The notes: generated from the sequence alone by a model not told the origin. Counted from the stretch's first letter, positions 9,520-19,641 are shown. The stretch is DNA of 47,978 nt from an uncultured Actinomycetes bacterium (GCA_900313905.1 OMTG01000168.1:1-47978); one strand, 5' to 3'. Made by a program: numbers and translations.

Positions 9520-10137
9520 GTGAGGGTGGCACGCAGGAAAAAGGATGAGAAGCTTCCTGAGAATATGAAGCTTCCTACGGTGGACCAGATCGACCGCGAG
9601 ATTGAGCGCGAGCAGTCCCTCCACCATGGCAAAGCGCTGCGGCGCAACATCTTCTTTGCCTTGCTTGGCGTCTTTGCCGTGGCAGTGCTGCTCTCGCTCT
9701 ACGTCTTCCCGGTCTTCCGCATCTACGGCGAATCCATGGCGCCGACGCTCGATGAGGGAGACATCGTAGTGGCCACGAAGCCGGCCAGCTACCAGACAGG
9801 GGACCTGGTCGTCTTCTCCTCCAACAACAAGATCCTGACCAAGCGCGTAATAGCCGGCCCTGGCGATTGGGTCGATATTGACGCTGACGGCAATGTCAGC
9901 GTCAATGGACAGGTGCTCGATGAGCCATATCTGCCAGATGGAGCCAAGAGTAAGGGGCAGTGCGATATCACGCTGCCCTACCAGGTCCCCGAGAGCCATT
10001 ATTTCGTTATGGGCGACCGCCGTTCTGTCTCGGTGGACTCCCGTCTGACCCAGATCGGCAGCATCCCAGAGGACCAGATCCTTGGCAAGCTCTCATTCAG
10101 GGTCTGGCCCTTTGCATCGTTCGGGTCGGTCAGCTGA
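9520..10137 (+). CDS. lepB: signal peptidase I (pilus-locus type)
   Basis: Membrane serine protease that removes signal peptides, here probably serving the pilins upstream. 205 residues: charged cytoplasmic N-terminus, one membrane helix (about 43-65), then the family boxes: YGESMAPTL with nucleophile Ser72, TKRVIAGPGD with general base Lys108, and MGDRRSVSVDSR (usual GDNRxxSxDSR, Asn replaced by Arg). GTG at 9520 is used because AGGGGAGG (9505-9512) is 7 bases away; an ATG at 9516 in another frame stops after 10 codons. Last gene of the pilus operon. Pilus loci often carry such an enzyme (SipA-like), and the chromosomal housekeeping copy is presumably elsewhere. Confidence 0.92.
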   Translation: MRVARRKKDEKLPENMKLPTVDQIDREIEREQSLHHGKALRRNIFFALLGVFAVAVLLSLYVFPVFRIYGESMAPTLDEGDIVVATKPASYQTGDLVVFSSNNKILTKRVIAGPGDWVDIDADGNVSVNGQVLDEPYLPDGAKSKGQCDITLPYQVPESHYFVMGDRRSVSVDSRLTQIGSIPEDQILGKLSFRVWPFASFGSVS

Positions 10138-10143
10138 TCTTCT

Positions 10144-10863
10144 TCACGCCTCGGGGCTTCCTGCCTTCTTGTCAGAGGCTTTCCGCTTCTTCGCGTCCTT
10201 GCGGTAGCGGTCAGGACGTTCGAAGGATGGACAGATGTCTGCAAGCCAGCACTCCTCGCATTTGGGGCGCTGGGAGGTGCAGATCTCGCGGCCGAAATGG
10301 ATCCACTGCTCATTCACGGGGCTCCAGAGCTCCCGTGGGATGAGATCGAGGAGATCCTGCTCCGCAGCAAGCGGAGTGGGAGCTTTCGTGAAGCCAAGGC
10401 GTGTCGCAATCCTGAAGACATGGGTATCGACCGCTATGCCTTCGCAGGTATGGAAGGCCTTGTTGAGGACGATGTTCGCGGTCTTCCTTCCGACGCCAGG
10501 AAGCGACGTGAGCTCCTTCATCGTATGGGGGACTTCTCCTCCGTAATCTGCGACGATGATCTGGGAGGCCTCGACACAGTGCTTGGCCTTCGCACGCCAG
10601 AAGCCAATCGAGCGGATGACGCTACCGACCTCCTGAGGAGAGGCCTGCGCCATCGCGAAGGCATCGGGCCACTTGCGGAAGAGCTCGGGTGTCACCCGGT
10701 TCACGCCTGCATCGGTCGTCTGGGCGGAGAGCATCACGGCAATGAGCAGCGTGAATGGATCATGGTAGTCCAGGGCGCTCTCGGCGCCTCCATAGTGCTC
10801 CTCCATGCGCCGGCAGGTGATGAGTGCGCGCTCTCTCTTCTTTGCCTTCGATTCCCGTGGCAT
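10144..10863 (-). CDS. nth: endonuclease III (base-excision DNA glycosylase/AP lyase)
   Basis: Removes oxidised pyrimidines and cleaves abasic sites. 239 residues. Helix-hairpin-helix LPGVGRKTAN with catalytic Lys127, catalytic Asp146 in VDTHV, and a [4Fe-4S] loop with Cys195, Cys202, Cys205, Cys211 (C-x6-C-x2-C-x5-C). The C-terminus has a Lys-rich tail. Start chosen at 10863 because AAAGGAG lies about 9 bases upstream; the frame stays open to 10995 but the extra residues are not family-like. Convergent with the signal peptidase gene, with only 6 bases between stops and no terminator visible. Confidence 0.95.
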   Translation of the reverse strand: MPRESKAKKRERALITCRRMEEHYGGAESALDYHDPFTLLIAVMLSAQTTDAGVNRVTPELFRKWPDAFAMAQASPQEVGSVIRSIGFWRAKAKHCVEASQIIVADYGGEVPHTMKELTSLPGVGRKTANIVLNKAFHTCEGIAVDTHVFRIATRLGFTKAPTPLAAEQDLLDLIPRELWSPVNEQWIHFGREICTSQRPKCEECWLADICPSFERPDRYRKDAKKRKASDKKAGSPEA

Positions 10864-11067
10864 ACGTTTTGGCTCCTTTGGGCGGTTTGATGGGGACGCT
10901 TGCGCATCAATGCAATGATAATGGGTTCGACATAGAGGGGCTGCCTCGATCCGGCACGCTGGGAGCATGTCGGATTTGTTCGCATCCAACTGCACTTCAT
11001 CGCCATTCGGTTATGATAATGGAGTCAGATATGCGCGAGGCGCATCAATGGGGGAAAGGGAATCTCC
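10864..11067. promoter_or_regulatory. divergent nth / glgB control region with repeats
   Basis: Holds two direct repeats: GCGCATCAATG at 10902-10912 and 11040-11050, and ATGATAATGG at 10915-10924 and 11013-11022. TATGAT (11012-11017) is a plausible -10 for glgB. A palindrome ATGCGC-GAG-GCGCAT at 11031-11045 lies just downstream of it and before the ribosome site, a position where a repressor could block transcription. The protein bound is unknown. Confidence 0.45.
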
Positions 11068-13350
11068 ATGGCCTATCAGACGAAGGACGCGCGTTACCTA
11101 ATCAGCTCGGATGACGTGTATCTCATGGGAAAGGGCGCCTGGTATCGCAGCTACGACAAGATGGGCTCGCATCCCGCATCGCAGGACGGCATGGATGGCT
11201 ACAATTTCGCCGTCTGGGCGCCTGATGTGGCATCCGTGCGTGTCGTGGGCGAGTTCAATGGCTGGGATCCTGAGGCTGACTACCTGTACTGCACGAAGAC
11301 GGGCGGCATCTGGTGCGGCTTCATCCCGGAGATCCAGGACAACGTCTGCTACAAGTATGCGATCGAGCCGGAGCCGGGCGCAGAGCTCATCTACAAGGCC
11401 GACCCCTATGCCTTCCATGCCCAGTGCCCGCCTGACACCGCATCCGTCACGCAGGACATCCGCCACTACGAGTGGAGCGACAATGCCTGGATCATGGCAC
11501 GCGGCAAGCGCGATCTGCTGAAGGCGCCGCTCAATATCTTCGAGTGCCATCTGGGCTCCTGGAAGCGCCACGACGATGGGCTCGAGGGCAACGGCACCGA
11601 GCCTCCCGAGGGCGAGACGGCCGGCGGCTCCTACCTCACCTACGACGAGCTCTCCGTCGAGCTCGTGGAATACGTGAAGAAGATGGGCTACACCCACATC
11701 GAGCTTCTCCCGATCATGGAGCACCCGTTCGATGGGTCGTGGGGCTACCAGGTCACGGGCTACTATGCCCCGACCTCCCGTTATGGCTCCCCGAAGGAGT
11801 TCATGCACTTCGTGGATGCCTGCCACCAGGCTGGCATCGGCGTGATCCTCGACTGGGTCCCGGGCGGCTTCTGCAAGGATGCCCATGGCCTCGGCATGTT
11901 CACGGGCAAGAAGCTCTACGAGGAGAAGGAGCACCCGAACTGGGGCACCTACAAGTTCAACCTCGGCAAGGGCGAGGTCCGCACCTTCCTGATCTCCAAT
12001 GCGCTCTACTGGATTGACCAGTATCATGCTGATGGCCTGCGCATGGATGGCGTGAGCTCCATGCTCTACATGAACTTCGGCATCGACGATCCGAAGGAGA
12101 AGCGCTTCAACGAGAAGGGCACCGAGGAGGATCTCGCTGCATCCGATTTCATCCGCAAGACCAATACGGCAGTTGGCCGCTACCATCCCGATGTGATGAT
12201 GATCGCAGAGGAGTCCACGGCCTGGCCGCTCGTCACCTATCCGCCTGAGGTCGGTGGCCTCGGCTTCAACTTCAAGTGGGATATGGGCTGGATGAACGAC
12301 ACCCTCCACTACTGCCAGACGGACTTCCCTTGGAGGCCGGGCAACCACAAGCTGCTGACCTTCTCGATCATGTATGCCTTCAACGAGAACTTCATCCTGC
12401 CGCTCTCCCACGACGAGGTCGTGCATGGCAAGTGCTCGCTGATCGGACGCATGCCGGGAGACTACTGGCGCCAGTTCGCTGGCATGAGGGCGCTTGCCTT
12501 CTACCAGATGACGCATCCGGGTGGCAAGCTCAACTTCATGGGCAACGAGATCGCCCAGTGGATCGAGTGGCGTGAGTACGAGGGCATCCAGTACTTCATG
12601 GCAGAGCAGTATGAGGCCCATCACAACCAGCAGGTCTTCGTCGCTGCCCTGAACAAGCTCTACACTGAGCAGCCTGCTCTCTGGCAGCGCGGCTATGATG
12701 CTGCCGGCTTCGAGTGGATCGATGCAGACAACTCCAAGCAGTCCCTCATCTCCTTCGTCCGCAAGGGCGACGACCCGAAGGACGACCTTGCCATCATCAT
12801 CAACTTCGATGTCGCGGCACATGAGAACTACCGTGTCGGCATCCCCTCTGCAGGTGTCTGGGAGGAGATCTTCACGAGCGACGAGGAGAAGTTCGGCGGG
12901 ACCGGCATCCACAACGAGGGCGACATCCTCTCTGAGGCGACCCCGTGGAATGGCCGTGACAACTCTGTCGTGCTCCGCATCCCTGCGCTCGGCGGCATTG
13001 TCCTGAAGCGCAAGGGCGACCTCCCGAAGCCTGAACCGAAGCCGGAGCCGAAGGCCGCTGCGAAGCCGCGCGCAAAGCGCACGACGACGAAGAAGGCCAC
13101 GGCCACGAAGCCTGCTGCGACGAAGGCCACGACCACCAAGACCACGAAGGCCGCATCCACCAAGGCTGCGGCTACCACATCGACGAACGCCAAATCCGGC
13201 ACCACCAAGGCCACGACGAAGCGCACGACCACCAAGACGGCAGCGAAGAAGACCACAGCCGCCCCCAAGAAGGCTCCCGCAGCTGATGATGCGGGAGCGA
13301 CCACCAAGCCGCCTGCGAAGACGCGGAGCACCCGCTCTTCGAAGCGATAG
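11068..13350 (+). CDS. glgB: 1,4-alpha-glucan branching enzyme with histone-like tail
   Basis: Makes alpha-1,6 branches in glycogen. 760 residues: CBM48-type N-terminal module (VRVVGEFNGWD near 50-65), GH13 barrel with HADGLRMDGVSS (nucleophile Asp327), MIAEES (acid/base Glu381), LSHDEVVHGK, and an all-beta end to about 650. Residues 652-760 are extra: a low-complexity Lys/Thr/Ala/Pro tail (repeats of the KATTTKTTK type) like histone-H1 or AlgP tails, not needed for the GH13 fold. ATG 11068 follows GAAAGGGA. First gene of glgB-glgP-glgC-glgD-glgA. A small GC hairpin (GGCCGC/GCGGCC) sits in the 45-base gap before glgP. Confidence 0.95.
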   Translation: MAYQTKDARYLISSDDVYLMGKGAWYRSYDKMGSHPASQDGMDGYNFAVWAPDVASVRVVGEFNGWDPEADYLYCTKTGGIWCGFIPEIQDNVCYKYAIEPEPGAELIYKADPYAFHAQCPPDTASVTQDIRHYEWSDNAWIMARGKRDLLKAPLNIFECHLGSWKRHDDGLEGNGTEPPEGETAGGSYLTYDELSVELVEYVKKMGYTHIELLPIMEHPFDGSWGYQVTGYYAPTSRYGSPKEFMHFVDACHQAGIGVILDWVPGGFCKDAHGLGMFTGKKLYEEKEHPNWGTYKFNLGKGEVRTFLISNALYWIDQYHADGLRMDGVSSMLYMNFGIDDPKEKRFNEKGTEEDLAASDFIRKTNTAVGRYHPDVMMIAEESTAWPLVTYPPEVGGLGFNFKWDMGWMNDTLHYCQTDFPWRPGNHKLLTFSIMYAFNENFILPLSHDEVVHGKCSLIGRMPGDYWRQFAGMRALAFYQMTHPGGKLNFMGNEIAQWIEWREYEGIQYFMAEQYEAHHNQQVFVAALNKLYTEQPALWQRGYDAAGFEWIDADNSKQSLISFVRKGDDPKDDLAIIINFDVAAHENYRVGIPSAGVWEEIFTSDEEKFGGTGIHNEGDILSEATPWNGRDNSVVLRIPALGGIVLKRKGDLPKPEPKPEPKAAAKPRAKRTTTKKATATKPAATKATTTKTTKAASTKAAATTSTNAKSGTTKATTKRTTTKTAAKKTTAAPKKAPAADDAGATTKPPAKTRSTRSSKR

Positions 13351-13395
13351 TTACACCGGAGGCCGCCTACGCGGCCCCCAAGACGGAAGGCAGTT

Positions 13396-15822
13396 ATGTC
13401 AGCACAGCTTTTTAAGGACAAGAACGACTTCATCGAGCAGTATGAGACGATGTGCCTCAACGAGCGTTCCAAGACGTTCGAGGAGTGCACAGACCGCGAG
13501 AGGTTCCTCTGCCTCGCACGTCTGATCGCCCAGAAGGCCCGTCACATCGAAGTCGAGTGCCATCAGAAGAGCGAGAAGCAGGTGTACTACTTCTCCCTCG
13601 AGTTCCTCCTTGGTCCCCTTCTGGACAACTACCTGCTGAACTTTGGCATCCGTGACTTCGTCGAGGACTGCCTGAAGGATATGGGCACCGATCTCGAGAC
13701 CCTCTGCGCCAAGGAAGCCGATCCTGGCCTTGGCAATGGTGGCCTGGGCCGCCTTGCAGCCTGCTTCCTTGATTCGATGGCTGCGCTTGGCATCGCTGGC
13801 AACGGCAATGGCATGCGCTACCGCTACGGCCTGTTCCGCCAGGAGATCGAGGGCGGTCGCCAGGTCGAGAAGACCGACAACTGGCTGCAGTATGGCTTCC
13901 CCTGGGAGATCCGCAAGCTTGAGAGCACCATCGTCGTGCGCTTTGGCGGCGAGGTCGTCCGCCACGAGGGCGAGGCTGGCTCCTACTGGTTCACCTGGGA
14001 GGGCGGCGAGAAGGTCGACGCTGTCCCGTACGATGTGCCTATCGTCGGCTACGGCGGAAAGACCGTGAACAAGCTCCGCATCTGGGGCGCCAAGCCGCAT
14101 ACGCCTGACTTCGACCTCGATGCCTTCAACGCAGGCGACTACGCGAAGGCCTTCAAGTTCCGCTCCGACGTCGAGGCCATCTCCACGATTCTCTACCCGA
14201 ACGATGCTGGCGAGCATGGCCGCCTGCTCCGTCTCAAGCAGGAGTACCTGTTCGTCTCTGCAGGCCTCCAGTCGATCCTGCGCACCTACGAGCGCAACTT
14301 CGGCGATGCCTGGGAAGAGCTTCCTGAGCATGTCTGCATTCACACGAACGATACGCATCCTGCCCTCTGCGGGCCCGAGCTCATGCGCATCCTCGTCGAC
14401 GAGAAGGGCCTCGACTGGGATCAGGCCTGGGACGTCGTGACGAAGACCGTCTCCTACACGAACCACACGATCATGCCCGAGGCACTCGAGAAGTGGCCCA
14501 TCAGCATGCTGCGTGCCCAGCTCCCGCGCACCTATATGTTCATCGACGAGATCGACCGCCGCTACCGCGAGTCCTTCCCGCACGACAACGAGAACTGGAT
14601 GGACCAGCTCCAGAAGACCGCAATCCTCTGGGATGGCCAGTGCCGCATGGCGAACCTGTCCGTCATCTGCTCGCACTCGGTGAATGGCGTCTCCGCGCTG
14701 CACACCGACATCCTCGAGAAGTCGACGCTCAAGGACTTCTATGACCTGACGCCGGAGAAGTTCAACAACAAGACGAACGGCGTCTCGCACCGCCGCTTCC
14801 TCGCAGAGGCCAACCCTGCCTATGCAAAGCTCATCACGAACGCTATCGGCGACAAGTGGCTGAGCGATGCCTATGAGCTCGAGAAGCTCATCCCCTACGA
14901 GCAGGATGAGTCCTTCCTGGCTGACTTCCATGCTGCCAAGCAGGTCGAGAAGGAGCGCCTTGCCCGCTACATCGAGGACACGACGGGCGTCGTCCTCGAC
15001 CCGAGCACGGTCTTCGATGTCCAGGTCAAGCGCTTCCACGCCTACAAGCGCCAGCTCCTGAACGTCTTCAAGGTCCTCGACATCTACAACCGCCTCCTCA
15101 ACGATCCTACGTTCAAGCCGCAGCCGACCTCCTTCATCTTCTCGGGCAAGGCTGCCCAGAGCTATGACTTCGCGAAGGAGGTCATCCGCCTCATCAACTC
15201 CGTCGCCGATGTGATCAACAACGACGACCGCGTGAACCAGATCATCAAGGTGGCTTTCGTCCCGAACTTCGCAGTCTCCAACGCCCAGCTGATCTACCCG
15301 GCATCCGACATCTCCGAGCAGATCTCCACGGCAGGCACCGAGGCATCCGGCACCTCGAACATGAAGCTCATGTACAACGGCGCCCTCACGCTCGGCACCT
15401 ACGACGGCGCGAACGTCGAGATCTGCAAGCTCGTCGGTGATGAGAACATCAAGATCTTCGGCCTCAGGACCGAAGAGGTCGATGCGATCAAGGCTTCGGG
15501 CCGCTACTATGCCTGGGATGAGTACAATGCCGACCGCGACCGCCTCGGCCGCGTCGTCGACGAGCTCGTCGATGGCACCTTCAGCCGCCTGTCCGGCAAC
15601 TTCGAGAGCATCCATGACTACCTCATGGTCAACAACGACCCGGATCTGGTCCTCAAGGACTTCCACGCTTATGTCCAGGCATGGGAGGAGCTCACGAATG
15701 ACTACACCGACAGTGTGAAGTGGAACCGTGCAGCCGTTCACAATACCGCTAAGGCGGGATACTTCTCTTCCGACCGAACAATTCGTGAGTATGCTCGCGA
15801 TATATGGCATATAGGTAAGTAA
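13396..15822 (+). CDS. glgP: glycogen/alpha-glucan phosphorylase
   Basis: GT35 enzyme releasing glucose-1-phosphate from alpha-1,4-glucan. 808 residues, normal length. N-terminal landmarks include YYFSLEFLLGP and NGGLGRLAACFLDSMA; the pyridoxal-phosphate Lys657 is in the signature GTSNMKLMYNGAL; the conserved VFDVQVKRFHAYKRQ lies around 538-552. Ribosome site GGAAGG before ATG 13396. Placed between branching enzyme and the ADP-glucose enzymes, so degradation and synthesis appear to be co-transcribed. Confidence 0.97.
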   Translation: MSAQLFKDKNDFIEQYETMCLNERSKTFEECTDRERFLCLARLIAQKARHIEVECHQKSEKQVYYFSLEFLLGPLLDNYLLNFGIRDFVEDCLKDMGTDLETLCAKEADPGLGNGGLGRLAACFLDSMAALGIAGNGNGMRYRYGLFRQEIEGGRQVEKTDNWLQYGFPWEIRKLESTIVVRFGGEVVRHEGEAGSYWFTWEGGEKVDAVPYDVPIVGYGGKTVNKLRIWGAKPHTPDFDLDAFNAGDYAKAFKFRSDVEAISTILYPNDAGEHGRLLRLKQEYLFVSAGLQSILRTYERNFGDAWEELPEHVCIHTNDTHPALCGPELMRILVDEKGLDWDQAWDVVTKTVSYTNHTIMPEALEKWPISMLRAQLPRTYMFIDEIDRRYRESFPHDNENWMDQLQKTAILWDGQCRMANLSVICSHSVNGVSALHTDILEKSTLKDFYDLTPEKFNNKTNGVSHRRFLAEANPAYAKLITNAIGDKWLSDAYELEKLIPYEQDESFLADFHAAKQVEKERLARYIEDTTGVVLDPSTVFDVQVKRFHAYKRQLLNVFKVLDIYNRLLNDPTFKPQPTSFIFSGKAAQSYDFAKEVIRLINSVADVINNDDRVNQIIKVAFVPNFAVSNAQLIYPASDISEQISTAGTEASGTSNMKLMYNGALTLGTYDGANVEICKLVGDENIKIFGLRTEEVDAIKASGRYYAWDEYNADRDRLGRVVDELVDGTFSRLSGNFESIHDYLMVNNDPDLVLKDFHAYVQAWEELTNDYTDSVKWNRAAVHNTAKAGYFSSDRTIREYARDIWHIGK

Positions 15823-15861
15823 ATCCTTTTCTTATCCGGAAGCTGAAAGGGGAGAATCGGC

Positions 15862-17004
15862 ATGAGCAAAAAGGAGTGCCTCGCAATGCTGCTTGCAGGC
15901 GGACAGGGCAGCAGGCTCAAGGCGCTGACGAGCGAGGTAGCAAAACCGGCTGTCTCGTTCGGTGGCAAGTTCCGCATCATCGACTTCGCGCTGTCGAACT
16001 GCGCCAATTCAGGCATCACGACGGTCGGCGTCCTGACGCAGTATCGTCCGTACCTGCTCCATTCCTACATTGGATCGGGTGAGGCCTGGAACCTCGACGA
16101 CCGCAACGGTGGTGTCTCGATCCTGCCGCCGTTTGCCACCCAGTCTGGTGGCGCCTGGTACGAGGGCACGGCAGACGCTGTGACCCAGAACCTGGGCTAC
16201 ATCGAGCAGAACGATCCTGAGTACGTCCTCATCCTCTCTGGCGACCAGCTGTATCGCATGGACTACAACGATATGCTGCAGAACCACAAGCGCCACAACG
16301 CCGACCTGACCATCGCGGTCATGCCGGTGCCTTGGGAGGAAGCGCCGCGCTTCGGCATCCTCACCACGGACGACGACGAGCGCATCCTGAAGTTCACCGA
16401 GAAGCCTGCTCATCCCGATTCGAACCTCGCCTCCATGGGCATCTACATTTTCAACGCCGACCTTCTGGTCGAGACGCTGAAGGAGGATGCAAAAGATCCT
16501 GAGTCCGAGCATGACTTCGGCAAGAACATCATCCCGAAGCTCCTCGCAGCAGGCAAGCGCCTGTACACCTACCGCTTCGAGGGCTTCTGGCGCGATGTCG
16601 GCACCATCGCCTCCTTCCACGAGACGAACATGGAGCTTCTGGGTTCCGAGCCGGCATTCGACCTCTACGACCAGCAGTCTCCCATCATGAGCAACACGGT
16701 TCCTATGCCGCCGCACTATGTGGGACCCGATGCTTCCATCGATGACTGCCTCGTGGACAACGGCTGCCAGGTCTTCGGCAAGGTCAAGCACTCTGTCCTT
16801 TCCGCTGGCGCCTATGTCGGCCCGCACGCGATCGTGGAGGACTCCGTCCTTCTCCCGGGCGCCCGTGTCAGCGAAGGCTCCCGCGTCGTGAACGCGATCC
16901 TCGGCGAGCGTGCCGTGGTGGAGAAGAACGTCGATTTTGGCAGCAAGGACGCTGAGACGGCTGTCGCAGGCAACGATGTCGTAATCTCGAAGGAGGAGGA
17001 GTAA
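15862..17004 (+). CDS. glgC: glucose-1-phosphate adenylyltransferase, catalytic subunit
   Basis: Forms ADP-glucose from ATP and glucose-1-phosphate, the committed step of bacterial glycogen synthesis. 380 residues. Nucleotidyltransferase signature [11 protein letters not shown] at 13-23, followed by [38 protein letters not shown] and the left-handed beta-helix C-terminus are as expected. ATG 15862 has AAGGGGAG upstream. Two bases separate it from glgD, which argues for coupled translation and a GlgC-GlgD complex as known in Bacillota. Confidence 0.97.
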   Translation: MSKKECLAMLLAGGQGSRLKALTSEVAKPAVSFGGKFRIIDFALSNCANSGITTVGVLTQYRPYLLHSYIGSGEAWNLDDRNGGVSILPPFATQSGGAWYEGTADAVTQNLGYIEQNDPEYVLILSGDQLYRMDYNDMLQNHKRHNADLTIAVMPVPWEEAPRFGILTTDDDERILKFTEKPAHPDSNLASMGIYIFNADLLVETLKEDAKDPESEHDFGKNIIPKLLAAGKRLYTYRFEGFWRDVGTIASFHETNMELLGSEPAFDLYDQQSPIMSNTVPMPPHYVGPDASIDDCLVDNGCQVFGKVKHSVLSAGAYVGPHAIVEDSVLLPGARVSEGSRVVNAILGERAVVEKNVDFGSKDAETAVAGNDVVISKEEE

Positions 17005-17006
17005 CC

Positions 17007-18107
17007 GTGGCAAAGGTCGTTGGTCTGATTACTTCCAATTACTCTGTACACAACCCGAGCCCGTTTGTTGAGGGCATCCGCCCGGTTGCAGCCGTGCCGT
17101 TCCTCGGCAGGTACCGTATGATCGACTTCACGCTCTCCAACATGGTGAATGCTGGCCTGCGTACCGTCGGCCTGATCATGCCGGACAACTACCGCCCCAT
17201 CATCGATCACGTGGGCGCTGGCAAGGACTGGAGCCTTGACCGCAAGAACGGTGGCCTCTTCGCACTCCCCGGCTCCTCCTTCGGCACGAGCCGTGTCGGT
17301 GGCCGCTTCCTGATCCGCGACTTCGAGGCCAACAGCGACTTCCTGAGCCGCTCCAAGTCTGATTACGTGATCGTCTCCGGCTGCAACTTCGCCTACACGA
17401 CCGACCTCACGAAGATCGTGGATGCCCATGTCGAGTCCGGCGCAGACATCACCGTCGTGACCTATCGCGCGATGGAGGACTCCGAGGACATCAACTCCGT
17501 CGTTAAGGACGACGAGGGCAAGTTCGCTGGCATCAAGCAGGGCTCTGGCTTCGGCGATGCCGCCTTCATGGACCTCTTTGTCATAGGCACCAAGAAGTTC
17601 CAGGAGCTCCTTGGCTGGTACAAGGACGTCGACCATCTCGACCTCTTCGATGCGCTTGCCCAGGACCTCAGCATGGTCACCGTCAACCTCTATGACTACG
17701 AGGGCTATGTGGCGCCGATCTTCTCCAAGGAGGAGTACTTCAAGCGCTCGATGGAGCTGCTCGACCCGACGGTCTCCAGCCAGCTCTTCGACGCCGACCT
17801 CCCGGTCATGACAAAGGCGCACGACACGACGCCGGCCAAGTACGAGCCGGGCGCACGCGTGTCCAACTCCCTCGTCTCCTCGGGCACCAAGATCTACGGC
17901 ACGGTGAAGAACTCCATCATCGGCCGTGCCTGCGTGATCGAGCCGGGCGCAACTGTCACCAACGCAATCCTTGTACGCTCGGTCAAGGTCCTTGCCGGCG
18001 CCCACATCGAGAACGCGATCATCGACCGCAACAATGACATCGCCGCTGGCACCGAGCTGCGCGGCACGTCTGACTCGGTCCTGGTCCTCCCCAAGGGCAA
18101 CGACTGA
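17007..18107 (+). CDS. glgD: GlgD, non-catalytic ADP-glucose pyrophosphorylase subunit
   Basis: Paralogue of GlgC that modulates the catalytic subunit in related Gram-positive bacteria. 366 residues. It keeps the fold (VAAVPFLGRYRMIDFTLSNMVN) but where GlgC has the GGxGSRL nucleotide loop it has GLITSNYSVHN, so it is not expected to bind ATP productively. GTG start with a strong AGGAGGAGGAG ribosome site that overlaps the end of glgC. Confidence 0.95.
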   Translation: MAKVVGLITSNYSVHNPSPFVEGIRPVAAVPFLGRYRMIDFTLSNMVNAGLRTVGLIMPDNYRPIIDHVGAGKDWSLDRKNGGLFALPGSSFGTSRVGGRFLIRDFEANSDFLSRSKSDYVIVSGCNFAYTTDLTKIVDAHVESGADITVVTYRAMEDSEDINSVVKDDEGKFAGIKQGSGFGDAAFMDLFVIGTKKFQELLGWYKDVDHLDLFDALAQDLSMVTVNLYDYEGYVAPIFSKEEYFKRSMELLDPTVSSQLFDADLPVMTKAHDTTPAKYEPGARVSNSLVSSGTKIYGTVKNSIIGRACVIEPGATVTNAILVRSVKVLAGAHIENAIIDRNNDIAAGTELRGTSDSVLVLPKGND

Positions 18108-18129
18108 GAGGCATAAGAGGTAAAGACCC

Positions 18130-19620
18130 ATGGCTGTCAGAAGAAAGCTCAACATCCTCTTCGCTGCGTCCGAGGTCGTCCCGTTCGTGAAGACGGGCGG
18201 ACTGGCTGACGTCGCAGGCTCGCTCCCGCGTGCCCTCAAGCATGCAGGTGCCAAGGTTGCCGTCATCCTTCCGAAGTACTCCAAGATTCCCGAGGAGTAC
18301 AAAGAGCAGATGCAGCACGTGTGCGAGTTCTACGTTCCACTGAGCTGGCGCAATGTCTGGTGCGGCATCGACAAGCTGAGCCTCAATGGCCTCGATTTCT
18401 ATTTCGTGGACAATGAAGCCTACTTCAAGCGTGACGGCATCTACAGCTACTACGACGATGGGGAGCGCTTCGCCTTCTTCTCCAAAGCCATCTTGGAGTG
18501 CCTCCAGCATGTGCCGGAGCTCGGGGACATCGATGTCCTGCACTGCAACGACTGGCAGACGGCCTTGGCGCCGGTCTTCCTCCGCGAGTTCTATAATGGC
18601 CTGCCCATGTACGACAACATCAAGACGGTCTTCACCGTCCACAATGCCAAGTTCCAGGGGCAGTACCCAGACAAGATGCTGAATGATGTCCTGGGCCTCG
18701 CCGGCATCCCGGCCGCAGTGGACCAGCTCTACTCGGGCCCAGGCACCATCAATTACATGAAGGGCGCGCTGTGCTATTCCGACGCCCTGACCACGGTCTC
18801 GCCGACCTACGCCAATGAGCTGCAGATGCCGTTCTACGGCGAGAACCTCGACGGGATCTTCCGCCGCCGTTCGAATATCCTTTCGGGCATCCTGAATGGC
18901 ATCGACGTGAATGCCTGGAACCCCAAGACCGACTCCACGATTGCTGCGACCTACAGCGCAGACGACATGTCCGGGAAGGCGGAGTGCAAGCGCGCCCTCC
19001 AGGAGGAGCTGGGCCTTGAGCAGGACCCTGAGCGTCCGCTCGTCGCGATGGTAGGCCGCCTCACGGAGCAGAAGGGCATCGGCCTTGTCCGCTACGTGAT
19101 GGACTACCTGATGAGCCGCGGCATCCAGATGGCAATCCTCGGAACCGGCGACAAGGATCTCGAGGATGCCTTCAAGTACTTCGACTGGAAGTACGGCGAC
19201 CAGCTCTGCGCACGCATCACGTTCGACAGCGCGCTCAGCCATCGCATGTATGCCGGTGCCGACCTCTTCCTGATGCCGTCGGAGTTCGAGCCGTGCGGCC
19301 TCTCACAGATGATCGCCATGCGCTACGGCACCCTGCCGGTCGTCCGCGAGACGGGTGGCCTGAAGGATACCGTCATCCCCTACAACCAGTACACAGGCGA
19401 GGGGACGGGCTTCAGCTTCGCGAACATCAACGCCGACGAGATGACGAACGCCCTCATGACAGGGTGCGAGGTCTTCTGGACCGACAAGGAGGCGTGGAAG
19501 CAGCTGCAGCAGCAGGCGATGTCCCAAGACTTCAGCTGGAAGCGTGCAGCAAATGACTACCTCGACCTCTACCATACGCTCCATCCCGAGGTGCAGCGCT
19601 ACAACAAGCGCCGCGACTAG
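18130..19620 (+). CDS. glgA: glycogen synthase (ADP-glucose type)
   Basis: GT5 glucosyltransferase extending alpha-1,4-glucan from ADP-glucose. 496 residues. N-terminal KTGGLADVAGSLPRAL is the donor-binding loop, HCNDWQTAL follows, and PSEFEPCGLSQMIAMRYG near the end carries the conserved Glu pair of retaining GT5 enzymes. ATG 18130 follows AAGAGGTAA. Last gene of the glg operon before a hairpin terminator. Confidence 0.97.
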   Translation: MAVRRKLNILFAASEVVPFVKTGGLADVAGSLPRALKHAGAKVAVILPKYSKIPEEYKEQMQHVCEFYVPLSWRNVWCGIDKLSLNGLDFYFVDNEAYFKRDGIYSYYDDGERFAFFSKAILECLQHVPELGDIDVLHCNDWQTALAPVFLREFYNGLPMYDNIKTVFTVHNAKFQGQYPDKMLNDVLGLAGIPAAVDQLYSGPGTINYMKGALCYSDALTTVSPTYANELQMPFYGENLDGIFRRRSNILSGILNGIDVNAWNPKTDSTIAATYSADDMSGKAECKRALQEELGLEQDPERPLVAMVGRLTEQKGIGLVRYVMDYLMSRGIQMAILGTGDKDLEDAFKYFDWKYGDQLCARITFDSALSHRMYAGADLFLMPSEFEPCGLSQMIAMRYGTLPVVRETGGLKDTVIPYNQYTGEGTGFSFANINADEMTNALMTGCEVFWTDKEAWKQLQQQAMSQDFSWKRAANDYLDLYHTLHPEVQRYNKRRD

Positions 19621-19641
19621 GGGCGGAAAACAGAGCGAATC

